Shown: positions 29,034-38,319 of the stretch, in pieces
How positions within the stretch are numbered: the stretch's first letter is position 1
Layout of the letters: every line of letters starts with the position of its first letter
From: Rickettsia sp. Oklahoma-10
Lineage (GTDB): Bacteria > Pseudomonadota > Alphaproteobacteria > Rickettsiales > Rickettsiaceae
Reading direction: 5' to 3'
Length of the DNA stretch: 64,000 nucleotides
Assembly: GCF_039954865.1 (NCBI RefSeq)
Contig: NZ_CP157197.1
Span: forward strand, 265,501 to 329,500
Made by a program: the position numbers and the translations under genes
Notes under the pieces: model-generated
What the model saw: the letters and a program-made list of their open reading frames with translations, nothing else
Told to the model about the DNA's origin: nothing
Databases searched by the model: none

Positions 29034-29972
29034 TCATAATTTTGCAGCGCGTTTTAATCTGTCGTTAATTGCAGCTCCGATATTTGTAGAAGGCACTGGA
29101 GCAACCGCAATACATTCTATATCATGACTAACAGCATAATCGTCAAGTATTCTTAAATATGCATAAAGATTTGCAGCAGCTTCTATAAGGTCACCTTTGG
29201 GGCTTAGATTTAACAAGAATCTTCCTGTAAGGTTTCTATTACCAAAAGTTAATCCAATTTCTTTACCCTCTAAATTTGTAGCATTTAATCTAATTGGTAC
29301 TTTTGGCGAATAGTGTTTTGCAAGCATTCCAGGAGCTTTTATAGTAATTTTTTCTAAAGCTTTAAGAATTTCTATACCAAGCACTTTTTCTAGAACTTCA
29401 ACCGTTATAAACCCTTCTCTAAGAAGAGTAGGAGCAACAGTTGTAGTATCAATTATAGTTGACTCTAACCCATATTCAGATTGATAAACTTCAGGGACTA
29501 AAATAAAAATTTCTTCATTATCCTTAAAATGTTTTGTAACATGCTCAGCATTAGTTGGACTAATATAGTTTGAGGGGTTAGCACTTGGGGCTGCTATAGG
29601 CTTACCTGATTGTCTGATAAGTTCTAATGCTAAAGGATAAGATGGTATTCGAATTGCTATTGTGTTAAGCCCTGCCGTAACTGACAATGCTATATTAACA
29701 TTCTTTTTTAAAGGAACAACTATCGATAATGGTCCAGGCCAAAAATTTTCTACTATTTTTATAGCTAAATCATTAAACTCACCTATGTCTTTTGCTTGCT
29801 CTACGGATGCAACATGTACGATAAGTGGATTAATAGCAGGACGATTTTTAAACTGAAAAATCTTTAAACAAGCCTCATTATTAGTAGCATCTGCTCCGAT
29901 TCCATAAACTGTTTCGGTTGGAAAAACAACCACTTTACCAGATTTTATAAATTGAACTGCTTTATTAATCAT
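29034..29972 (-). CDS. ywlC: L-threonylcarbamoyladenylate synthase (Sua5/YwlC type)
   Basis: Makes threonylcarbamoyl-AMP from threonine, bicarbonate and ATP for the t6A37 modification of ANN-decoding tRNAs. Of 312 residues the first 200 are the YrdC fold (GKVVVFPTETVYGIGADATN near residue 13; KNRPAINPLIVH; PIAAPSAN). The last hundred form the extra Sua5 domain, as in Sua5 rather than E. coli TsaC. The TsaD/TsaB/TsaE partners are not in this window. It is followed upstream by a repeat copy at 30005-30085, which separates it from glyS. Confidence 0.92.
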   Translation of the reverse strand: MINKAVQFIKSGKVVVFPTETVYGIGADATNNEACLKIFQFKNRPAINPLIVHVASVEQAKDIGEFNDLAIKIVENFWPGPLSIVVPLKKNVNIALSVTAGLNTIAIRIPSYPLALELIRQSGKPIAAPSANPSNYISPTNAEHVTKHFKDNEEIFILVPEVYQSEYGLESTIIDTTTVAPTLLREGFITVEVLEKVLGIEILKALEKITIKAPGMLAKHYSPKVPIRLNATNLEGKEIGLTFGNRNLTGRFLLNLSPKGDLIEAAANLYAYLRILDDYAVSHDIECIAVAPVPSTNIGAAINDRLKRAAKL

Positions 29973-30004
29973 TAATTTAGTTATTTAAGTTATTATTCTT
30001 AAGT

Positions 30005-30085
30005 GGATAATCATTGCGAGCGACTGTAATGAGTATGGCAATCCAGAAAAAACAGTTTTCCCTCACAATGACAGAAAAATCGATT
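30005..30085. repeat. Dispersed repeat family C
   Basis: tcattgcgagcgactgtaat, gagtatggcaatccag, then an inverted partner ending cctcacaatgacagaaa. A second partial copy occurs at 52385-52440 (tcattgcaagcgactgtaag). The element is common in Rickettsia intergenic DNA as far as I recall. Confidence 0.55.
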
Positions 30086-30166
30086 CACGCAACAACATTA
30101 TGTGAAAATAACATCTCCTGAATGTTTGTTGACTAATTGGTCAAGCCACGGTATGATAGGTTTCAA

Positions 30167-32170
30167 TCATAAGCGGTTAAACTTGGCTATTTTATGGAAT
30201 AATTTGCAAGTATTTTGTAATAATGATAAACGATTTTGTGCTATTTTTGGATCAGGATCATTAACAAGTACTTTGTCAAAAAAGCTAGTAATCGGAGCTA
30301 ATAGGGATGATAATAAATTTAAAGCTCGATCATAATTTTTATCAGTTATACTATCTATAATCTGCGGCACAAGCTTTTGCATCACTTCAAATAATTCTCG
30401 TTCAGGCTGCATAGTCAAGAGACTCTCATCAACTAAACCAGTAATTTTCTGACCGTCGATTATATTACTTGCTCGTTTATAAGCATTTAATAATTGCTTT
30501 CCTACATCTTTTACTAAAAATTTTTGTAAGGCATGAAGTTTTAGACTTACACTCACCAAATCTTCTGCACTTAAATCAAGAACTGCATTAATTAATGAAA
30601 TATCATAATTATTTTTAAAATAGAATTTTATTCTTTCTTCAAAGAAAGATTTTATTAAATCCTTATTTTTATCAGATGAATCTTTATATAAGTTTATAGA
30701 AAAATTAATTAAATCATTTAAATTTAACTCTAATTTATTCTCAATTATTATTCTTATAATACCAAGAGCTTGACGTCTTAAGGCATATGGATCACCTGAA
30801 CCTGTTGGAGCTTCTCCTACTATCATTAAACCGACTAAATTATCTATTTTGTCAGCAATAGCAAGAAGTGCAGCATTCCCATTTGGTACATTGTCGCTCA
30901 AACCTTGCGGTTTATAATGATCCTTAATTGCTATAGCTACTTCTTCATCTACCCCCTCATGTTTTGCATAATAATAACCTATAATACCTTGCAGATCGGG
31001 AAATTCCCCGACCATTTCTGAAACAAGATCGATTTTGCAAAGTTTTGCTGCCGTAATTAAATCTTTATTGTTTGGAGCTATATAACTACAAATATCGGTT
31101 ATACGGTCAATTTTCTCTCTTAAGTTACCAAGCTTTGCATGAAATGTTACAGCTAGCAGTTTAGATAAATTTGATTCTAAAGTTTTAGCTATATCCTGCT
31201 TATAAAAATATAAAGCATCAGAAAGACGAGCTACCAATACTTTTTCGTTACCTTTAATAACAAGTTCAGAATTTGCAAATCTGCCATTACTTACAAACAG
31301 AAAATACGGTGCGAAATTTCCAGCCCTATCAAATAGACAGAAATACTTCTGATGTGTACGCATCGAGGAAATTAACACCTCCTTAGGTAACTCTAAGAAT
31401 TTTTGCGGTATTCTTCCAAGTAGAACAACAGGAAATTCAGTAAGCCCTGCTACTTCTTCAATTAAACGGTTATCTTCTTTTATAGTTAAATCATGAGAAT
31501 TTGCAAGTTCTAATAAACCGGTTTTAATTATTTCTTCTCTCTTTGTTCGTGCTAAAATAACATAATTTGCTGAAAGTTTATTTTTGTAATCTTCAAAATT
31601 CTCTACTTCTATTTTTTTGTTATCAGTTAGCCGATGCCCGTATGTAATATTATTAGCAGTTAAATGTCCAAATTGCACCGGTAATATTTCACCATCAAAT
31701 ATGCATAAAATGTTACGCAGAGGCCTAACCCACTTTATATTATAATTACCCCAAAACATCGACTTTGCCCAACTATACTTATTAATAGCCTCTATAATAA
31801 TTTCTGGTAAAATCTCTTTTATTTCTCTTTCTTCTGTGTTTTTGATGAAGAAATAATACAGCTGATTATTAATTAATTTAGTATAAAGCTCTAATTTGCT
31901 AACATTATGAGTTTTACAAAAACCATTAATAGCGGCTTCCGAAGCATCTAAGCTAGGTCCTTTAATTTCTGTTTCTTGTGGTAACGTTACTTTCGGCAAG
32001 TGGGTAGCATGCAGAGTTATCCTACGAGGTCCTGCAAATACTTTTACTTTTGCAAATATTGCATTTTCTTCAAAAATTTTTGTGAATATATTTAAATAAC
32101 CCTCTTCAGCATTCTTTTGCATAAATGCAGGTATTTCTTCACTAAATAACTCTAATAATAACTCACTCAC
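30167..32170 (-). CDS. glyS: Glycyl-tRNA synthetase beta subunit
   Basis: Large subunit of the alpha2-beta2 type glycyl-tRNA synthetase, 667 residues. It holds the HD-like and anticodon-binding domains that position tRNA-Gly. The start is GTG 32170, not an upstream ATG: it gives the standard opening [15 protein letters not shown] and overlaps the glyQ stop by four bases (GTGA). That tight overlap indicates translational coupling with the partner subunit. Recognisable blocks are [32 protein letters not shown] and [14 protein letters not shown]. The gene is followed by a repeat fragment and ywlC. Confidence 0.95.
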   Translation of the reverse strand: MSELLLELFSEEIPAFMQKNAEEGYLNIFTKIFEENAIFAKVKVFAGPRRITLHATHLPKVTLPQETEIKGPSLDASEAAINGFCKTHNVSKLELYTKLINNQLYYFFIKNTEEREIKEILPEIIIEAINKYSWAKSMFWGNYNIKWVRPLRNILCIFDGEILPVQFGHLTANNITYGHRLTDNKKIEVENFEDYKNKLSANYVILARTKREEIIKTGLLELANSHDLTIKEDNRLIEEVAGLTEFPVVLLGRIPQKFLELPKEVLISSMRTHQKYFCLFDRAGNFAPYFLFVSNGRFANSELVIKGNEKVLVARLSDALYFYKQDIAKTLESNLSKLLAVTFHAKLGNLREKIDRITDICSYIAPNNKDLITAAKLCKIDLVSEMVGEFPDLQGIIGYYYAKHEGVDEEVAIAIKDHYKPQGLSDNVPNGNAALLAIADKIDNLVGLMIVGEAPTGSGDPYALRRQALGIIRIIIENKLELNLNDLINFSINLYKDSSDKNKDLIKSFFEERIKFYFKNNYDISLINAVLDLSAEDLVSVSLKLHALQKFLVKDVGKQLLNAYKRASNIIDGQKITGLVDESLLTMQPERELFEVMQKLVPQIIDSITDKNYDRALNLLSSLLAPITSFFDKVLVNDPDPKIAQNRLSLLQNTCKLFHKIAKFNRL

Positions 32171-33033
32171 TCTTTCATCTCCAACCATTTTGTACAACAA
32201 ATTTTTGCTAAATGACGCACTCTTAAAACGTAGGAAGCACGTTCAGTTACACTAATCACCCCAAGTGCATTTAATTGATTAAATGCATGACTTGCCTTAA
32301 GGCATTCATCATAAGCAGCTAACGGCACATTTTTCTCTACTAACCACTGACATTGTTCTTCACTATCTTTAAAAAGCCGTACTAACATTTCACTATCTGC
32401 AAGCTCTAAATTATATTTTGAAAATTGCCTTTCAGCTTCAAAATCTACTTTACCATATTTTAAAGCTTTTTCTCCTACTTGCCCATTCCAGTCAAGTTCT
32501 TTCACTTCATCAACACCCTGAATATATAAAGCAAGACGCTCAAGCCCGTAAGTGATTTCACCGGCAACAGGACGGCATTCAATACCCCCAATTTGCTGCA
32601 TATAAGTAAATTGCGACACTTCCATACCATCACACCACACTTCCCAACCAAGCCCAGCAGCACCTAGTGTCGGCGATTCCCAATCATCTTCAACAAAACG
32701 AATATCATGCATTTTTAAATCTATACCTAAACTTTCTAAACTTTTAAGATATAGCTCTTGAATATTATCTGGTGAAGGCTTTAAGAGAACTTGAAACTGA
32801 TAATAATGTTGCATTCTGTTAGGATGCATACCGTACCTGCTATCCCCAGGTCTTCTAGACGGCTGCACATAAGCGACAAACCAAGGTTTAGTGTCAATAC
32901 ATCGAAGCACTGTTGCAGGATGAAAGGTACCTGCTCCAACATGTGCATCGTAAGGCTGCAGTATTGCACAGCCATAATCCTGCCAATAATTTTGTAATGT
33001 CAATATAATTTGCTGAAATGATAGTTTTTTCAT
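32167..33033 (-). CDS. glyQ: Glycyl-tRNA synthetase alpha subunit
   Basis: Catalytic subunit of heterotetrameric glycyl-tRNA synthetase, 288 residues, class II core. The family start [20 protein letters not shown] is exact, followed by [17 protein letters not shown], then [20 protein letters not shown], the conserved glycine-adenylate pocket region. It is followed by glyS with a four-base overlap. It begins about 106 bases after queH, across a repeat remnant (33065-33135). The pair is the only aminoacyl-tRNA synthetase here besides alaS. Confidence 0.97.
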   Translation of the reverse strand: MKKLSFQQIILTLQNYWQDYGCAILQPYDAHVGAGTFHPATVLRCIDTKPWFVAYVQPSRRPGDSRYGMHPNRMQHYYQFQVLLKPSPDNIQELYLKSLESLGIDLKMHDIRFVEDDWESPTLGAAGLGWEVWCDGMEVSQFTYMQQIGGIECRPVAGEITYGLERLALYIQGVDEVKELDWNGQVGEKALKYGKVDFEAERQFSKYNLELADSEMLVRLFKDSEEQCQWLVEKNVPLAAYDECLKASHAFNQLNALGVISVTERASYVLRVRHLAKICCTKWLEMKE

Positions 33034-33064
33034 AAGAATTATAGTTATATAATTTTATTTTTTA

Positions 33065-33135
33065 GATTCTTACCTTTACAGAAATGACACAGGAAAGTTC
33101 ATACAATACCACTACAAACTCGTGTCATAACACAT
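33065..33135. repeat. Dispersed repeat remnant between queH and glyQ
   Basis: attcttacctttacagaaatgacacagg and caatacc fragments resemble the right arms of families A/B. The region is only about 70 bases and contains no gene. Confidence 0.3.
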
Positions 33136-33139
33136 AGGT

Positions 33140-33769
33140 CTAATAATACTCTTTACCGATCTCGATTTTAGGACGACCACCAGCTACTCGCCAATCGTTA
33201 GTATCACGGAAAGAATAAACACAACCGCAAAATTCTTGCTTATAAAAATGCTCTTCTTTAGCGATTTCATACATCCTACTAGCACCACCGTCTTTACGCC
33301 AATTATAAGTCCAATAAGTTATCCCTTCATAATGAGACGCAGCTCTAATTCCTGATTCATTAATTTGATTCATATCTTTCCATCTAGAAATACCAAGAGA
33401 ACTAGTAATAACCCTAAAGCCATTTTCATAAGCATATAAAGCTGTACGTTCAAAACGCATATCAAAACACATGCTGCAACGTTTACCTCGTTCAGGCTCA
33501 AACTCCATCCCTTTAGCTCTTCTAAACCAATTTTGCGGATCATAATCCGCGTCGATAAATTCTATATTATGCTTCCCAGCAAAACGTATATTTTCGTTTT
33601 TACGAAGCTCATATTCTTTTTTAGGGTGTATATTAGGATTATAAAAGAATAGTGTAAACTTAATTCCATTATCTATTATTTTTTCCATTAAAGGAGCAAC
33701 ACAAGGAGCACAACAACAATGAAGTAAAACCTTGCTTTCACCGTTTGGTATTTCAAAAACTTCACTCAT
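33140..33769 (-). CDS. queH: Epoxyqueuosine reductase QueH
   Basis: Iron-sulfur enzyme (DUF208) that reduces epoxyqueuosine to queuosine at tRNA position 34; an alternative to cobalamin-dependent QueG. The 209 residues contain the expected cysteine clusters: LLHCCCAPC (C18-C20, C23), RCSMCFDMR near residue 96, and EFCGCVYS near residue 178. These match the family's CxxC arrangement around a [4Fe-4S] cluster and a disulfide-forming pair. Because rickettsiae cannot make queuine de novo, queuosine or its precursors are presumed salvaged. No other que gene is in this window. Confidence 0.9.
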   Translation of the reverse strand: MSEVFEIPNGESKVLLHCCCAPCVAPLMEKIIDNGIKFTLFFYNPNIHPKKEYELRKNENIRFAGKHNIEFIDADYDPQNWFRRAKGMEFEPERGKRCSMCFDMRFERTALYAYENGFRVITSSLGISRWKDMNQINESGIRAASHYEGITYWTYNWRKDGGASRMYEIAKEEHFYKQEFCGCVYSFRDTNDWRVAGGRPKIEIGKEYY

Positions 33770-33825
33770 AATTAGTTTACCAACTTTTTCTTATATGTCT
33801 CTTTATAGAAATTCAAAATTATAGA

Positions 33826-34789
33826 GGATAACAAAGCAAATGCAATTAAATAAATATGCAATAGCGTAATTATTGTTGGTAAAATTCATTGATACAAGAT
33901 ATAAATATTATAGACAGATACAATTAATAATATAATACCCCCTATAGCACAGACGACGTCCGATTTTATCAGGAATATATGCCAATATAGGTAATACCAT
34001 CATTACGATTAATATTATACTACTCAAAATTGTGCTTTGCTGACTATAACCTAGTGTTTGCATAAAATTACTGATAAAAACTGTAGAAGTATAAAAAGCA
34101 GTAGTTACGGTAATATAGATTCCAAATGCTACTATTAATTCTTTTGGATACTTAGTTAATATCTCACGCAAAGGTAAGCATGTTAAACGTCCACTCTCTT
34201 TAACTTTTTTATAAATAGGACTTTCTGCAAGGTGTTTTCTAATATATAAACCTATGGAGCTAATAAATAAACCGGCAATAAAAGGTATTTTCCAGACCCA
34301 TTTAAAAAGCATCTTAGCAGATATAAAATAAGAAAAACCGGCTGCTGTACCACGTCCAAGGGGCATACCGTCGCACATACCTAATAAAAGCTACTCACAC
34401 TGCAAGTCCTCACTCTTCTGTCAAGGTATAGGTATGTTCTACAACATACGAAATACAACAGATAAATTTCCCTACTAAATAAAAACCTTGTGTAAATCTG
34501 ATAATAGTAAAAATAATAGGAGCGGCAATTCCAATAGTTTTATCACTTGGTAAGAGACCTATTCCGGTAGTCGGTATTACCATAGTCAAAGTAGTACGTC
34601 TGCCGAATTATCACCTATATTACCAAGCAATCTCACTACAAAGCCTACAGCAAATACTGCAAAAGTTAAAATATCATACATTTCTAAATCTGACAAAAAT
34701 GCCGCCCTATAATATAAACAAATTGAGCATATAATGCATACCATTCTAAAGCGTTTGATCATGCCAGATATTCTACTTTTCTTATTCAA
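33826..34789 (-). pseudogene. proP: MFS (ProP-like) transporter pseudogene
   Basis: Two separate open pieces on the minus strand read as one MFS transporter. The upstream piece (34789-34586) ends in FAVFAVGFVVRLLGNIGDN, the first conserved loop of ProP-type porters. The downstream piece (34378-33908) contains the middle sequence: GRGTAAGFSYFI, then IAGLFISSIGLYIRKHLAES, then SSIILIVMMVLPILAYIPDK. Between them, around 34379-34585, the sequence is frameshifted. A full gene would have about 420 residues. Rickettsiae carry many ProP-like paralogs, several as pseudogenes; an intact one begins at the right edge of this window (63842). Confidence 0.85.
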
Positions 34790-34856
34790 GTTATTATATT
34801 GATAAAAAAAAGATAATAAGAGTAGAGTAATATTTTATTCTCAAGTAAAAATAACT

Positions 34857-35810
34857 TTATCTATGTTTTTCATTAACTGTTTTCTTAGTTAATTTAGCAT
34901 TTATTTGAAAAGTAGAAACTCTAATATTTTGTTTGATGTTTTTTGTTTTTTCTTGAGATAGAAGACTTTCTTTATTATTTTGTAATGTTTTCATAAACTT
35001 ATCTATATTGCTTTGCTCTAGTTTTATTGCATTATCATTGTTCAAAATTAATTCCCCAATTTTTTCACCAAGTTCAGGTGCATATCTAACGGCAAAAATT
35101 GATACTGGTACAACTATGATAGAAAAAGCTGCTCCCGCAGTTGTAACACTAATTGCTCCGACTAATAAAGCACAGACAGCACCTGCGATTTTTCCAGTTG
35201 ATTGTTTAAATACATTACTTTTTTGTGTAAATGCTAAATACATCTCTAATATCTTATTAAAGTCTTTTTTTATATACTTAGTTGCTTCATCAATATTATT
35301 ATATTTCTTCATTGCATACATCATGGAAGCCTTAAATAATTTTTTATGAGATTCCGCATAATTTATTATTTTATCAAAATTCTTCTCTTTTAAAAGAGTT
35401 TTAAATATATTTTTAATTTTTTCTTTTTCGGTACTATTTATTTTTTCATCCCCAAAATAAACTTCTACAAGATTTTCTGCTATTATATCTTGTGATTGCT
35501 TTAAAATATTATTCTTATTTTGCTCATTTTCGTCTTCAGAAGTAATCATGATTGCAAATAGCTCTAGTGCTACAGAAAAATTATCATCGTTAATAACCCG
35601 CATACCTAAATAATTTTTGAGCCTAGAAATACATTTGTTAATATATTTTTCAGCTTCCGGTTTAGAATTAAGTCTTAGCGTATAATCTATAGCAAGCATA
35701 TTTGCAATAGTAGAGCAAGTAGATTTCGTAAGATTATTAACAAAATTATTAACAATATCCTTTTTAAATAAATTAATATTTACGTTATTAAGTATTATTG
35801 CACTATTCAT
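34857..35810 (-). CDS. Uncharacterised protein with a C-terminal hydrophobic hairpin
   Basis: I do not recognise this 317-residue protein. The first 200 residues are mostly helical and polar, including lysine/asparagine-rich coiled-coil-like stretches. Residues 207-242 form two adjacent hydrophobic segments (GAVCALLVGAISVTTAGAAF, then IIVVPVSIFAV), enough for a membrane hairpin. A basic tail of 70 residues follows, ending in KTVNEKHR. There is no signal peptide. It lies nine bases after the stop of the PilO-like gene and so is the third gene of that likely operon. A cytosolic or membrane-bottom partner of the assembly is possible. A bacteriocin-immunity or effector-like role cannot be excluded. 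Confidence 0.6.
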   Translation of the reverse strand: MNSAIILNNVNINLFKKDIVNNFVNNLTKSTCSTIANMLAIDYTLRLNSKPEAEKYINKCISRLKNYLGMRVINDDNFSVALELFAIMITSEDENEQNKNNILKQSQDIIAENLVEVYFGDEKINSTEKEKIKNIFKTLLKEKNFDKIINYAESHKKLFKASMMYAMKKYNNIDEATKYIKKDFNKILEMYLAFTQKSNVFKQSTGKIAGAVCALLVGAISVTTAGAAFSIIVVPVSIFAVRYAPELGEKIGELILNNDNAIKLEQSNIDKFMKTLQNNKESLLSQEKTKNIKQNIRVSTFQINAKLTKKTVNEKHR

Positions 35811-35819
35811 TTTAGTAAT

Positions 35820-36455
35820 TTATTTTGAAACTAATTCTCTAATATATAATATTAATTTAGCATAAATAAGATTAGGAGCATGATTTACTGAAAGTTTATA
35901 GATATTCTTAGGCGTTAATACTTCTTCATTACGCACTCGTACAAAAGATATAAGAGTATTAGGAGGCATATAAGAATAAATTTCAGAAAATATTTCTAGA
36001 AAAGTCAAAAAATCTGCACATGCATATTTTATATTTATGCTATAATTATTTACATGAATCGATTCACTTTCTCCTTTAAGCACCTGGACATTATGTTTAG
36101 ACAATACTGAATTTATAGATACATCTATAGGTTCTACTAAGTTATATTTATTACTTAAGCTTTTTATTCTCGGAATTAGTTCTTGATAATTTAAGCAACT
36201 CACACTACTTGGCACGCTTAAATCTACATATTTTTTGTAAGATTCTAATATTTCTTCTTTAGAGTTAATAACAGAATAAAGCTTTAAAGCTTCCTCCGTT
36301 AAATTTTCCTGTGCAACTTGTTGATCTAGAATAGATTTACTATATTCTTGCTGAAAATTTTTTATCATCCAAATAGTTAATAGAATAAAGAAAAAATATA
36401 TAATAAACTGAAAAAATATAAGATTCTTTAAATACATAATATATTTTTCAAACAT
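35820..36455 (-). CDS. PilO/GspM-like bitopic inner-membrane protein (putative)
   Basis: Small bitopic protein of 211 residues with a cytoplasmic stub of about 14 residues, one hydrophobic segment (FFQFIIYFFFILLTIWMI, about 14-31), a helical stretch (EYSKSILDQQVAQENLTEEA) and a periplasmic alpha/beta part. Size and layout match PilO of type IV pili and GspM of type II secretion: cytoplasmic stub, TM, coiled coil, then two ferredoxin-like repeats. No motif is strong enough to prove homology. It follows the PilMN-like gene across a 172-base repeat (36485-36622) and precedes the 317-residue gene by nine bases. Identification rests on architecture and neighbours. Confidence 0.5.
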   Translation of the reverse strand: MFEKYIMYLKNLIFFQFIIYFFFILLTIWMIKNFQQEYSKSILDQQVAQENLTEEALKLYSVINSKEEILESYKKYVDLSVPSSVSCLNYQELIPRIKSLSNKYNLVEPIDVSINSVLSKHNVQVLKGESESIHVNNYSINIKYACADFLTFLEIFSEIYSYMPPNTLISFVRVRNEEVLTPKNIYKLSVNHAPNLIYAKLILYIRELVSK

Positions 36456-36484
36456 TATTTTTACCTTGGGTTATTATTATTGTT

Positions 36485-36622
36485 GCATGGTTTATATCAT
36501 TCCCATGAGAATAGGAATCCAGCAAAATAACTTTAATACTAGTACAAAAATTACACATTAATTGATAAAATAAACCTATAAAAATAAGTTTTTTAAGATT
36601 CTTGCCAGCTAGAAATGATATA
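36485..36622. repeat. Dispersed repeat family B inside the PilMNO-like cluster
   Basis: atcattcccatgagaatagg, aatccagcaaaataacttta, atactagtacaaaaattaca and ttaagattcttgccagctag match the 54779-54900 copy block for block. It separates two genes of the cluster and may terminate or attenuate transcription. Confidence 0.65.
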
Positions 36623-36627
36623 GAATA

Positions 36628-38202
36628 TTACGTTTTATAATCAATTATATTGACCGACAAAGGAATTACTACATTACCAAATATATTAAGTATTTTATCC
36701 TTGTATATAATATGATCTATTTGTAAATTAGATAATGTATTTTTTAAGTTTTGCATATGATCATCTAGCATCTTTAGAGATTCATTGACCGATAGATTAT
36801 TAGTATTATATTTAAGTATTAATTTGATTATTAATTGTCTTTTAGAAACCAATAAAATATTATTTATATTTGTTAATTCCCATTTAATTTCTTCTAATTT
36901 AAAAGCTGGATTTAAAGTAATTATTAGTCTTTTAAGTAAATCAAACGGCAATGGTACCGGTGCTTCTAGTAATTTTTCTATTACATATAAATCAGCTAAA
37001 CTAGTAGTATTTTTAATATAAGGATATTTATATTTTAAATTATCATATTCTTGATTTGTTGCATAATATTTTTCATTAATAGATTGTATGTTTTTGTAAT
37101 TCTGTTTTGTATTATATTTGATAACACCGACCACTAATATTAATATGACAAGTAATATATTATATAATTTAAATGTTAGATCTTTTATAGTAACTAGTTT
37201 TTTTATTGATTTTAAATTATTATTATAAGCAGGAAAACTCTTATATTCTAAAAACAGCCTACTAATATTTGTATCTATAAATCTTTCTTTTTCTGGAGTT
37301 TGCTTATTTAGTATATTATCAACCGGTATAAAGATTACAGGACGATCTTCAAAATTTGTTGATTCTAATAAAGATTTTAACTCTTCATCTATTATAAGAA
37401 TTATACAGACTTTTTGATCAAGATTACTTATATAGTCTTTATATAATATAAAGCAATCATTAATTTCTTGTTCTATAATACCTTGAATATAGCAGACAGT
37501 TTTATCAAATGGATACTCAAGATTTTTAATTGTTATTATATTATTTTTATGTTTGATAATAAATTTTATACCGCTAGCTTGTGATGCATATACACAAATT
37601 TGAAAATAATCTATATATTTATCATTTTCTATATTCTGCACTATTTTATTTATAATAACTTTTAGCTCTAATGTTAAAAAATAAATTCCTTTTAAATCAA
37701 GTGATCTTTTATCTATAATGCATGAAATTATATCGCTTAAAGGTGTTTCAAATGGACACGACATAATTAAGGTCGACCAAATTTCACTTGTTGGTGTAGT
37801 AGTAATTTCATAAACATAATGCGCTATGATATCTTCTTTATTAAAATAACCTTCAATAAATTGTGTGATAGGATCAAGTTTTACTATTGACTGCAATATA
37901 GGTATATGATCGTGCCGTGTTTTACATGTGCTACCGTCAAGTAAAAAATAAATATCACTTTTTGGAAATTTACTAAAAAAGTTTTTATAAGGCTTTAAGT
38001 CTACCTGTTCCTGATTAGGGATAAATAATTTTTCTAATAATTTATTATTAAGAAAAGTACTAAGAAACATCCCTTTATTACCTAGTAACACTACAATATT
38101 TTTTCTTTTAAAAGAAAAAATTTTTAATTTTATAGCAAATTTAACAAAATGTAATTTGATCAAATCAAAAATATTTTTCATAAATAAATTTATTTTATTC
38201 AT
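36628..38202 (-). CDS. PilM-PilN-like (GspL-like) inner-membrane platform protein (putative)
   Basis: A 524-residue protein with a large cytoplasmic part, one TM segment at about 344-363 ([18 protein letters not shown]) and about 160 periplasmic residues. This is the length of PilM (about 350) fused to PilN (about 175), and the layout is that of GspL. Within the cytoplasmic part, [18 protein letters not shown] near 204-221 and the following [18 protein letters not shown] recall the PilM actin-like fold's second subdomain. The periplasmic [20 protein letters not shown] recalls PilN. No catalytic motif can be claimed. It is divergent from alaS and lies just upstream of the PilO-like gene. Homology is inferred; type IV pilus or type II secretion function is not shown. 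Confidence 0.5.
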   Translation of the reverse strand: MNKINLFMKNIFDLIKLHFVKFAIKLKIFSFKRKNIVVLLGNKGMFLSTFLNNKLLEKLFIPNQEQVDLKPYKNFFSKFPKSDIYFLLDGSTCKTRHDHIPILQSIVKLDPITQFIEGYFNKEDIIAHYVYEITTTPTSEIWSTLIMSCPFETPLSDIISCIIDKRSLDLKGIYFLTLELKVIINKIVQNIENDKYIDYFQICVYASQASGIKFIIKHKNNIITIKNLEYPFDKTVCYIQGIIEQEINDCFILYKDYISNLDQKVCIILIIDEELKSLLESTNFEDRPVIFIPVDNILNKQTPEKERFIDTNISRLFLEYKSFPAYNNNLKSIKKLVTIKDLTFKLYNILLVILILVVGVIKYNTKQNYKNIQSINEKYYATNQEYDNLKYKYPYIKNTTSLADLYVIEKLLEAPVPLPFDLLKRLIITLNPAFKLEEIKWELTNINNILLVSKRQLIIKLILKYNTNNLSVNESLKMLDDHMQNLKNTLSNLQIDHIIYKDKILNIFGNVVIPLSVNIIDYKT

Positions 38203-38211
38203 GATTCAGAG

Positions 38212-38306
38212 TATACTCCCAATAAATGAAGAATAGTCAAAATAAAATATAAATTAATATTAGAGATAGAAACCGCTTTCCATATCTAATACTCATTATT
38301 TTAAAC
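38212..38306 (+). repeat. Dispersed repeat family D upstream of alaS
   Basis: TATACTCCCAATAAATGAAG at the left, ATATAAATTAATATTAGAGA, CTTTCCATATCTAATAC, and CTCATTATTTTAAAC at the right. The same order appears at 58243-58326 and, on the opposite strand, at 44045-44151 upstream of rpoD. The right end is 14 bases from the alaS start. Confidence 0.7.
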
Positions 38307-38319
38307 TATTAAAACTTAT

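Noticed and set aside
30102-30335. 77-codon plus-strand frame overlapping glyS
   Set aside because: It is antisense to the glyS 3' end and partly lies in a repeat. glyS is unambiguous.
32171-32200. Upstream ATG for GlyS ([10 protein letters not shown])
   Set aside because: It would add ten residues inside glyQ. The GTG at 32170 gives the standard GlyS start with a four-base overlap.
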